Positions 1 to 6,656 of a stretch of DNA of 51,544 nt are shown one piece after another. The stretch is taken from the IMG/VR virus record IMGVR_UViG_3300050120_000035, positions 1 to 51,544 of that record. One strand, 5' to 3'. Made by a program: the position numbers and the translations under genes. Position 1 is the first letter of the stretch. Each line of letters opens with the position of its first letter. The notes under the pieces were generated by a model. It searched no databases and was not told where the DNA came from. It was given only the letters and a program-made list of their open reading frames with translations. This stretch comes from a virus.

Positions 1-1198
1 AATCCATCTTGTGCTCTAGTAGTAATCCTTCCACATAGCAGCCAGCAACCGATTGGAATTCATCTGTAATGGTTTCGCCGTACACGTACTTAACATATTC
101 TTGTACTTCGAGAGTCTTCAGATGTTCCATCTTAATAGTTAAGGTGATACGGCCGCTACGTAAGACTGCGCTGTCAATACGTTCGATATGATTGGTGGTC
201 ATAAATATAACAATGTTGTCCAACTGTGTGACACCATCCATCGAATTCAGTAAGCCAGACAAAGTCAACGGATTGTAGTCTTCAGCTATGACCAACGGTC
301 CACTACCACTACCCACACCACTCTTCTCTATGTCTCTGCTCCTAGTAGCACTCGACGAATCAAAATCTTCTATCAACACAAATGATCCAGCCGGTACACT
401 TCCCAAATATCTTTGCAGAGATTTGTCGGTAACGCTACTCAAATTCATCGTGTACACATTCCGGTTGTAGAAAGCAGCTAGTGCTTTGACAAGACTGGTC
501 TTTCCACATCCAGTAACTCCGTATAGACATACGACAAGCTTATGTGTCAATCCCTTCTCTAAATACCAGGAACGTAGACTATAGAATTCGTCTAACTGTT
601 TCAGCAATAAGTCCCTGGTCTTCTTTGGCAACATTACTGATTCTAACGGACGTTTGACAATGTTCGCGCATTTATCCCAATCGTTGAGGCTGTTACCAAC
701 GGTAAACACTTCCAACATACCGTTGTTTGGTTTAGGTTTGAATTCATCTATCAAACGCGCCAATGGCTTGTGTGACCGGCCGAACGTGGTTAACAGAATG
801 GTCTCTTTGAAATTCTCACCGCCCGGAGTATCTACACGCGCCTTCTCAAACCAATACAAACGCCATCCGTAACGAAAGAAGTGTAGACCATATCCTGGAC
901 CGACTATTAACGCATCGTCTTGTTTATCCAATGATAGAGAGCGTGACATGCCAGCACCAGGCTTTGACTTGTACCATTGACTGAAAGCCAAGAAGATTTC
1001 ACGATTACCGTACCATCCAGCGTTATGCAACAAGAGACTGGTTGTTGATTGATGGGCCACCGTCTTCAATATATTCCGTGGGACGTTTCGTGCTACGTAG
1101 GTTAAGACTCCTAGTCCCCACAGACTGACGGCTCCGGCTACCATTTGATTGGTTTTAGCCAATTCCGTAAACTGATGATACAGTGCAGGTATATTCAT
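1..1198 (-). CDS. BCS1-like membrane AAA+ ATPase (C-terminus runs off the window)
   Basis: The frame stays open from an ATG at 1198 to the window edge, giving 399 residues with no stop, so the gene is incomplete. A hydrophobic segment at about residues 19-36 could be a membrane anchor. Residues about 97-155 resemble the BCS1 N-terminal domain: a PG-x-G-x-H-x-x-x-Y-x-x-R stretch, then LTTFGR. The AAA+ core follows, with Walker A GVTGCGKTS at 227-235, Walker B FVLIEDFD at 273-280, sensor-1 MTTNHIER at 333-340 and an arginine-finger stretch LRSGR at 346-350. MTTNHIER is very characteristic of BCS1. BCS1 is a heptameric translocase in the mitochondrial inner membrane; what it does in a phage is unknown. 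No clear Shine-Dalgarno precedes the start. The AAA+ assignment is firm; the BCS1 subfamily rests on the N-terminal and sensor motifs. Confidence 0.85.
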   Translation of the reverse strand, partial: MNIPALYHQFTELAKTNQMVAGAVSLWGLGVLTYVARNVPRNILKTVAHQSTTSLLLHNAGWYGNREIFLAFSQWYKSKPGAGMSRSLSLDKQDDALIVGPGYGLHFFRYGWRLYWFEKARVDTPGGENFKETILLTTFGRSHKPLARLIDEFKPKPNNGMLEVFTVGNSLNDWDKCANIVKRPLESVMLPKKTRDLLLKQLDEFYSLRSWYLEKGLTHKLVVCLYGVTGCGKTSLVKALAAFYNRNVYTMNLSSVTDKSLQRYLGSVPAGSFVLIEDFDSSSATRSRDIEKSGVGSGSGPLVIAEDYNPLTLSGLLNSMDGVTQLDNIVIFMTTNHIERIDSAVLRSGRITLTIKMEHLKTLEVQEYVKYVYGETITDEFQSVAGCYVEGLLLEHKMD

Positions 1199-1216
1199 TG
1201 ATTAGCTGGCTTTGGT

Positions 1217-1651
1217 TTAGTTGAACACGTATTCTAATTTATGTTTCCGGTACATTCCCCGTGCCACACTGGTCAAACTAAAATCAAAATGATTAACCAG
1301 TGGCCGCCCATACAAATGCAGTAGTTCCTCACTCACCGTACATCGTGGTTTTTCATCATTTAAGAGAATGAGCATTTTCTCTATTAAATGGATCCCTAGT
1401 CCTGTTTTCTGGCTTTGTGGGCAAACCCTAACACAGCGCAATTTAGGCTCGCTACGTCGTCCTAAAGCGATCCCCAGCATGACGCCACTAGACTCGGCAA
1501 TCAATAACACGTCGTTACCAACCATTACGCTAGGCATCGCCGTATTGACGAACCAATACTCGAAATCTGGGTAATAGTTGTCTAAAGTCCTAAGTAAGGC
1601 CCACGCATTCACCAAATCAGTTAGAGTCCGCCCTTCTCTGTATTTGATCAT
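1217..1651 (-). CDS. GNAT-family N-acetyltransferase-like protein
   Basis: This 144-residue protein carries a GNAT motif A near its middle. A beta-strand (RCVRVCP) is followed by a Q-K-T-G-L-G-I-H-L-I helix, matching the V-x-P-x-x-Q/R-x-x-G-x-G/A acetyl-CoA pyrophosphate-binding loop. The preceding strands (LLIAESSGVMLGIALG) fit the GNAT core. The substrate cannot be predicted. Its start overlaps the stop of the upstream zinc-ribbon gene as ATGA, so the two are translationally coupled, and it lies 18 bases upstream of the BCS1-like gene in the same direction. A second GNAT-like gene lies in the fibre module at 35806. Confidence 0.65.
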   Translation of the reverse strand: MIKYREGRTLTDLVNAWALLRTLDNYYPDFEYWFVNTAMPSVMVGNDVLLIAESSGVMLGIALGRRSEPKLRCVRVCPQSQKTGLGIHLIEKMLILLNDEKPRCTVSEELLHLYGRPLVNHFDFSLTSVARGMYRKHKLEYVFN

Positions 1652-1857
1652 ACACGATAATGACGTATGGTTGGATACTTGTCAGGCAACTCCATCTTAG
1701 TGCCGCACACGGTACACACGTGACGGATTAAAAGTGTCGGGCTGTCCATCACAAATATGTCAGCACCATTAGCCACTACGTTCATCTCTCCAGTACATCC
1801 GCCCACGTCACATGCGTATCGTATGCCGACGGCCTTCACTTCGTATTGCATCTCCAT
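1648..1857 (-). CDS. small CxxC zinc-ribbon-like protein
   Basis: This 69-residue protein has two cysteine pairs: C-x4-C at residues 15-20 and C-x2-C at 48-51 (HVCTVCGTKM). The second pair is a typical half of a zinc ribbon. A good ribosome binding site (AGGGAG, 5 bases before the ATG) supports the start. Its stop overlaps the GNAT start. Function unknown; a small nucleic-acid- or protein-binding zinc domain is the simplest reading. Confidence 0.55.
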   Translation of the reverse strand: MEMQYEVKAVGIRYACDVGGCTGEMNVVANGADIFVMDSPTLLIRHVCTVCGTKMELPDKYPTIRHYRV

Positions 1858-1870
1858 AGAAACTCCCTAA

Positions 1871-2266
1871 TTAATCAAGTAGACCTTTGTCCTTCAGCGC
1901 CCACAATTCTCGGCCAAATAATGGGTCGTCGTCTAGTTCGACAGTTGGCACCCCGTTGAAACTTGGGCAGTCGAAATAGGCTATTCTAGCGTAATTAGAA
2001 GTGTCAACAATCTCATATTCATTAAACGTGTAGAAGATAAGCGGGCCTGTGGATCTATGAATAACCATTCTCTGACTGGGACCAGCAATGAACGAGTAGC
2101 ATTCTTTTACTGTGTCGGCTGTGAACTTCAAATCGTCAGTACCGCCACCGCAGTCTGTGGTCCATGCCAGAACCATAAACTTCTTAAGCTTTGGTTTAAC
2201 GTAACTTGGATCATCCGGGTCATCAGACGGTTCGGGATTGTCGTCGTAATCGCATGAATCTATCAT
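1871..2266 (-). CDS. hypothetical acidic protein
   Basis: I place the start at the ATG at 2266 (131 residues) because AGGA lies about 9 bases upstream and the start falls just after the helicase stop at 2280. An in-frame ATG at 2308 would overlap the helicase by 29 bases and has no better site. The first 15-20 residues are highly acidic (DYDDNPEPSDDPDDPS). The rest is an alpha/beta-like sequence with no motif I recognise. It is co-directional with the helicase. Confidence 0.6.
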   Translation of the reverse strand: MIDSCDYDDNPEPSDDPDDPSYVKPKLKKFMVLAWTTDCGGGTDDLKFTADTVKECYSFIAGPSQRMVIHRSTGPLIFYTFNEYEIVDTSNYARIAYFDCPSFNGVPTVELDDDPLFGRELWALKDKGLLD

Positions 2267-2279
2267 TGTTAATTGATTC

Positions 2280-3662
2280 CTAGGCGGCTGCAAGATTTGG
2301 CACGTCACGACGCTTCTTTATCTTATGAGTCTTGTCCGAATAATCAGTACCCTTTCGTTTGTTTTTTGGATTAACTTCATCGTCGTTAGCAGCACCCAAT
2401 GAATCATCTTGCGGCATGTCTTCTACGCGCATGTATTCGTATACGATCTTTACCCTGAACGCGTAGCCTAGACTGTTCCGTGACTTTGGTTGCTCGATTA
2501 ACGTTTCACCAGTTTCTTTGGTCTCTTTAGTAGCGATCCAAATCCAACTGTTTGAACTATGCTCACTGATAGCTCTGGCGTACCTGATCTTACCTTCGTC
2601 ACCAACCTGACACAACAGAATGTTCACACGCTTTTCAACTTCAGCATTGATCTTGGCGTAACGCGCCACACTACCCAAGGCCCTCCACATATCTTCACCA
2701 TCAACACCCTTCAACAATGATATGTAGTCGATGATAACCACATCGCATTCGTAGGCACTAATGGCAGCCATCACTTCTTCGATGTTCATGTCCTCTTGGG
2801 GTTTGAACAAAGTAAGACGACCGCCTTTGGCCTTGACACGGCGTTCCCAACGACGATGTCTCTTGTATATTAGATCACGTTCGCCAGTAGCCAATCGCTG
2901 CAGTAGTACCTTGGTAAGATTCGTCTTAGTTACATTGGCTACGATACGGCAGGACATCTCGTCTTTGGACATTTCCAAAGGAACTATCAGTACCTTGTAA
3001 CCCATGTTAGCCATCTTGATGGCCATTGCCCCGGCCAACGCACTCTTACCACCACCGCTGTTAGCACCGATAGTGACTAGCGAACCACGAGCAAATCCAC
3101 CACTGACTGTATCAAATGCACCTACGCCAGTCGGTATAATCTGTTCGGAGTTGTCTTCGAACAATATCTTTCGTATCAGAGAGTTACTATTGTTGTTACG
3201 TCCGAAGTGTGTAAACGAATCAGCCGTTGATTTTTTGGACCGTACAATGTTGAAGGCGGTTGCCGTCTCTTCAAGTAGTTCGTCAAGATTAACTCTAGAC
3301 CCTTGTACCTTCTGATTGATGTGGGCTGCTAGATTAAACAAGCCTCTGGTCTGCCGATACTTGTTAAGTATCCTGGATGCCTTGTTAGCGTCATCAATTG
3401 TACGGACTGTTGATACACTATCTTTGAAGTGTGACCGTGCGTCCTCAGATAGATCCGGGTCTTCAACCAACAGCCTAAAGCTTGGGCTCGTACCTGACTC
3501 CCGCATATGACGCTTGATGCCTTGATACAATTCCCGTGATTCTTCGCTAAAGAAATATGATTCATCGATCTGTGCCAACAAAGCCCCGGCTACTCTCTTG
3601 TCCTTGTGACACATCCCTCTCAACACTGCAAGTTCTGCACGAGGCGAAACAAGTTTGGCTAT
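2280..3662 (-). CDS. DnaB/gp41-family replicative DNA helicase, apparent AUA start
   Basis: This is the probable replicative 5'-3' helicase. Counting from a GTG at 3626, the RecA-like motor has Walker A GANSGGGKS at residues 187-195, then LIVPLEMSKDEM (DnaB motif 1a), Walker B CDVVIIDYISLL at about 288-299, and a Q/R-loop region near LLCQVG. The N-terminal DnaB domain does not begin cleanly at that GTG, which has no ribosome binding site. The frame continues upstream as AKLVSPRAELAVLRGMC to a stop at 3675-3677 and contains no ATG, GTG or TTG. A strong site GGGGGTG (3673-3667) lies 4-6 bases before an ATA codon at 3662, giving a natural 461-residue N-terminus. The C-terminus is rich in lysine and arginine. 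The start is an inference; the helicase identity is firm. Confidence 0.85.
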   Translation of the reverse strand: MAKLVSPRAELAVLRGMCHKDKRVAGALLAQIDESYFFSEESRELYQGIKRHMRESGTSPSFRLLVEDPDLSEDARSHFKDSVSTVRTIDDANKASRILNKYRQTRGLFNLAAHINQKVQGSRVNLDELLEETATAFNIVRSKKSTADSFTHFGRNNNSNSLIRKILFEDNSEQIIPTGVGAFDTVSGGFARGSLVTIGANSGGGKSALAGAMAIKMANMGYKVLIVPLEMSKDEMSCRIVANVTKTNLTKVLLQRLATGERDLIYKRHRRWERRVKAKGGRLTLFKPQEDMNIEEVMAAISAYECDVVIIDYISLLKGVDGEDMWRALGSVARYAKINAEVEKRVNILLCQVGDEGKIRYARAISEHSSNSWIWIATKETKETGETLIEQPKSRNSLGYAFRVKIVYEYMRVEDMPQDDSLGAANDDEVNPKNKRKGTDYSDKTHKIKKRRDVPNLAAA

Positions 3663-3696
3663 GATACACCCCCATTATTGCTTTAACATACCCATA

Positions 3697-3894
3697 CTAT
3701 TTACTGGCAATTGAATCTTCAGTTGCTAACGAACTTTCAATAATAGAGAACCCATATACAGTGCCGATCATGCCAGTAAACATTTTGGCGTGTTCTTCTC
3801 TGGACGGCATTACTTTCTTAGTCTGATTGTTATCTAACCACAGTATACGCATGCGGCCCTTACGCTCTTTAACTCTACGCTGGTGGCTGTTCAT
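3697..3894 (-). CDS. small basic hypothetical protein
   Basis: This 65-residue protein has a strongly basic N-terminus (residues 1-16, mostly K/R/Q/H) followed by a helical-looking middle. No family is recognised. It is coupled to the upstream gene by an ATGA overlap at 3891-3894 and lies between the putative helicase-loader-like gene and the helicase, which suggests a replication accessory role. That role rests on position only. Confidence 0.5.
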   Translation of the reverse strand: MNSHQRRVKERKGRMRILWLDNNQTKKVMPSREEHAKMFTGMIGTVYGFSIIESSLATEDSIASK

Positions 3895-4637
3895 ATGATT
3901 TCAATCCGTTTCTTGACCAACGTCTCAGAGAAGTAGGCCACAGCGTTCACTTGAACATACAAGCGCGTTGTAAGGAATGACATGGGGTCTTCACCTGCGT
4001 TGACTATGATACGTGGTATATCACAGAAGCGTTCTATTAGATCCCGAGCTTTCTCTAATTTGACACTGGTGCTGTTAGGAGTTAGATTGGACAGTACCAG
4101 TATAGTTGGCGATGCCTTACCATATATCTCATCGTAGTCCTTCATGATCTTGTTGTCGAAGCCACCGTACAGAGTGTGCCACAAAACATTGGCCTTGTTG
4201 CCCATGAACGCTAGATGTAGTCCAACTAGATAGGCAGCAAACAATTTGGCCTTCTCGTCGCTAGGATTGCCGCTTACCCCGTAGACCATAGCTGTGTCTG
4301 GTTGTTCTGTGAACAGCGACAGACCTTCCTGCTGAACACTAGTTTCTATAACCCGGTCTTCTAACCGTTCGTTTTCGGTAACGAACGGCAGTGGGTCCCA
4401 CTTGAAACTAGCACAGCGCCACACGCTACCTGGGACAACTGATCGTAACTGATGATTTGGTCTTGCGTCGATACGACGGGGACCGTCTGATTCAACAGGC
4501 TTAGCTTTGGATTTTACTTTTGTTGCGATCTGTAGGTCCTCTATAGTAGCTTCGTCTTGAGGATTATAGGCCACTGTCTTCCTAGCATAAACCCTCTTAC
4601 CTTGAGTGCCTTTAATCTCTCGCATCATTGATACCAT
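3891..4637 (-). CDS. hypothetical protein with degenerate AAA+/DnaC-like pattern (helicase-loader candidate)
   Basis: The protein is 248 residues long. Its first 60 residues are basic and probably disordered. Residues about 116-225 follow a nucleotide-binding-fold rhythm: a strand then GVSGNPSDEKAKL (120-132) where a P-loop would be, a strand ending LVLSNLTPNSTS (180-191) where Walker B and the DnaC-type region would be, then a helix and the strand RIIVNAG (209-215). The P-loop lacks GK[ST], so ATP binding is doubtful. It sits just upstream of the small gene and the DnaB-like helicase, where a loader would be expected. The fold and role are inference only. The N-terminus overlaps the upstream gene by 26 bases. 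Confidence 0.45.
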   Translation of the reverse strand: MVSMMREIKGTQGKRVYARKTVAYNPQDEATIEDLQIATKVKSKAKPVESDGPRRIDARPNHQLRSVVPGSVWRCASFKWDPLPFVTENERLEDRVIETSVQQEGLSLFTEQPDTAMVYGVSGNPSDEKAKLFAAYLVGLHLAFMGNKANVLWHTLYGGFDNKIMKDYDEIYGKASPTILVLSNLTPNSTSVKLEKARDLIERFCDIPRIIVNAGEDPMSFLTTRLYVQVNAVAYFSETLVKKRIEII

Positions 4638-5367
4638 TATAGTAAACGACCTTGTCGTACACGGTGTCCTTCAGTTCTGGATACAACAAACAAGCAGCCT
4701 TGTAGTATTCAAAAGTTACTGGTGACATGCTCCATAACTGATTCCGAGTATTTATATCCGGAGTATTCATGTTCATGGTAAGTGTTGCTTCACCACCAAT
4801 ATAGAGTCCATTAAACTGAATTTTGATGATGGAATCATTACACCAGTATTTTATGCCGTCCACCCCTAGGAAACGCTGACGGGAAAGAAAATCATTACAC
4901 ATATTTCCAACGTGGTAAATCAAGCAAGCTTGCAGATAATTTAGGTCCCCATGAGCCCACTCATTACTTAGCTTAAGATTGATAATGTCCAAGTGTATCA
5001 GTAGATCGTTAACGGCCATTGCTGATTCCAGTATGGATCCAGAGCCGGATATCTGGCTACCTAATATGAGTGGACTCCAATGATAAAGAATTCCTACATA
5101 GTTGTATCCAAAACTATCTATAACCTCACGTTCCGCGGCATTCACGGATTTCTTCCAGCCTAGGTCCCCAAGCATGTTTACAGGACGCTCAGTAATACGA
5201 CCGCTCATGTGCTGATTTAGATTTAATCCGGCTTGCGCTATGTCCTCAAGGACTTTTCTGAAATCTGTGATTGACGGTAGATCATACGCATGCAGATAGT
5301 AGTTCAGACCGTCTTTAGCATTTTCAGTGGGAAACGTATTAGTCAGACAGAATCTGGAAGGGATCAT
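4612..5367 (-). CDS. hypothetical protein, tandem paralogue A
   Basis: A 251-residue protein with no recognised motif. It is clearly related to the next gene upstream (5398-6156): both begin MIPS[RK]F-x-[LI]-TN, share a G-L-x-Y-[YF] stretch at about residue 20, a GYNYVG core followed by W-S-x-x-x-[IL]-x-G, and a C-terminal [AC]-x-L-L-[YF]-P-[ED] stretch. The pair looks like a tandem duplication that has diverged. The start has a good AGGA site about 5 bases upstream. No signal peptide or membrane segment is evident. Its end overlaps the next gene by 26 bases. Confidence 0.6.
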   Translation of the reverse strand: MIPSRFCLTNTFPTENAKDGLNYYLHAYDLPSITDFRKVLEDIAQAGLNLNQHMSGRITERPVNMLGDLGWKKSVNAAEREVIDSFGYNYVGILYHWSPLILGSQISGSGSILESAMAVNDLLIHLDIINLKLSNEWAHGDLNYLQACLIYHVGNMCNDFLSRQRFLGVDGIKYWCNDSIIKIQFNGLYIGGEATLTMNMNTPDINTRNQLWSMSPVTFEYYKAACLLYPELKDTVYDKVVYYNGINDARD

Positions 5368-5397
5368 ATAAATCCTGTACTTGTTGATTTACTTTAT

Positions 5398-6156
5398 TTA
5401 CAGCCAAGCACATACCAGTTGACCATTAGACATTTTATTTGGGTCCTGGAAGGTTGTCAGCCAGTCTGGATACGGTTCATACTTAGACTGGTCATTACTG
5501 AAGTAATCAGGAAACAACAACTTGGCCCCATCGATTAGTTCGCGTAGGTGACCACTCACCATGAACAAACGTGTAATGCCTGAACCCACACTAAAGGTTA
5601 GTTCTTTTCGGTAGTCCAACGGCATGGATATCTTGCTGACCAATAGTTTGTCGGTTACACTACGATAAGTTTGAACAGTTACAAGCTCTGCGTTAGTCCG
5701 CATCTTGAATAGTAGTGATACTATCGCAGAACACAGCATGTCGTAATTTACCGCATTTATGATACTTGTGTTGTGTATATTCATTAGGTCTAGTACTTCA
5801 ACCATGATCTTAACCATTGCTGTTATAGTTGAAATACCAAAATCACTACCTTGTACACGAGCTCCATATATCGTGGGCGAACTCCATACACCTAGCGGTC
5901 CAACGTAATTGTATCCGTTGTTGATCAACAACCGTTGTGACTCAAGTGTCAGCGGTTGTTTATCGAAATGAACGCTACTCAAGTAAGACGCGGCGCGTAG
6001 TTCCCCTATAGGGTGTGACAGACTATCGATCTTTGTTAGGATAGTTCTAAATGTGTCTACATTAACGTCTGATGACGAATTGATAAAATAATGAAGCCCT
6101 GGATCCGCGGGCTTATCCGGCAATTTATTTGTTATTGTAAATTTTGAGGGTATCAT
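5398..6156 (-). CDS. hypothetical protein, tandem paralogue B
   Basis: A 252-residue paralogue of the following gene, nearly the same length and sharing the MIPS-x-F-x-x-TN start and the GYNYVG-x-x-x-x-W-S core. It has an AGGA ribosome binding site about 8 bases before the ATG. Its second half is rich in Leu/Ile/Val helices without a catalytic signature. Function unknown. Keeping two copies side by side suggests a hetero-oligomer or two related substrates, but the sequence does not decide this. Confidence 0.6.
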   Translation of the reverse strand: MIPSKFTITNKLPDKPADPGLHYFINSSSDVNVDTFRTILTKIDSLSHPIGELRAASYLSSVHFDKQPLTLESQRLLINNGYNYVGPLGVWSSPTIYGARVQGSDFGISTITAMVKIMVEVLDLMNIHNTSIINAVNYDMLCSAIVSLLFKMRTNAELVTVQTYRSVTDKLLVSKISMPLDYRKELTFSVGSGITRLFMVSGHLRELIDGAKLLFPDYFSNDQSKYEPYPDWLTTFQDPNKMSNGQLVCAWL

Positions 6157-6180
6157 TTGGTCGATCCTCGCTTTACCACT

Positions 6181-6429
6181 TTAATCCTGTTTGTTCAAGA
6201 GTTCGAAAGCAGCAACTAGGCTATGATCCATCTTCATGACTATGGCAGCGGCCTTCTTTACTCCAGCCGACATACTGCCGTTTCCCAAGCCACGTAGAAA
6301 TTCTGAAGTCTCACCATCAATACGCATCGATATCTGCTTTGTCGGCTTACCATACAATGGCTTACGTCCGCGTGTTTCACGCCGGCCTTGTTTTTCGGAC
6401 ACTTCAGTAAACTGGTTATTGGATTGCAT
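6181..6429 (-). CDS. ribbon-helix-helix-like small DNA-binding protein
   Basis: The 82-residue protein has a basic linker (GRRETRGRKPLYGKPTK) followed by ISMRIDGETSEFLRGL, a short strand and helix, and then a second helix beginning GSMSAGVKKAA. This is the layout of MetJ/Arc-type ribbon-helix-helix regulators, where the strand residues contact DNA. It may autoregulate or repress phage or host promoters; no operator could be identified. AAGGA lies about 11 bases upstream of the ATG. The assignment is by pattern only. Confidence 0.5.
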   Translation of the reverse strand: MQSNNQFTEVSEKQGRRETRGRKPLYGKPTKQISMRIDGETSEFLRGLGNGSMSAGVKKAAAIVMKMDHSLVAAFELLNKQD

Positions 6430-6435
6430 GATTAG

Positions 6436-6618
6436 TTAGTCCTTAGATGTTAAGTCTTCAAGTTGTGACATCTTAGCCATCTCAGTTTTCAGCTTATCAA
6501 GAAAGAATTCTATTGAACGTATAGCATCTTCTACAACGACCGCGTGTGACGTTGTATCTACCCGGTCCGCGGCTTTCCTTATGGCCGCCATGTATGAGAC
6601 AGCAGCTTTACCCGCCAA
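6436..6618 (-). CDS. small helical hypothetical protein, start uncertain
   Basis: A short, mostly helical protein ending LEDLTSKD. The drawn start is TTG at 6618 (60 residues), which has no ribosome binding site. The frame is open further upstream and an ATT at 6633 would give the natural-looking N-terminus MKRDTLAGK, with GAGG 13 bases before it. The first in-frame ATG (6591) also lacks a site. The gene fits between the UvsW-like gene and the ribbon-helix-helix gene with no spare space, which supports it being real. Function unknown. Confidence 0.45.
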   Translation of the reverse strand: MAGKAAVSYMAAIRKAADRVDTTSHAVVVEDAIRSIEFFLDKLKTEMAKMSQLEDLTSKD

Positions 6619-6656
6619 TGTATCACGTTTAATATTCCAACTATCGCCTCTTCGTA

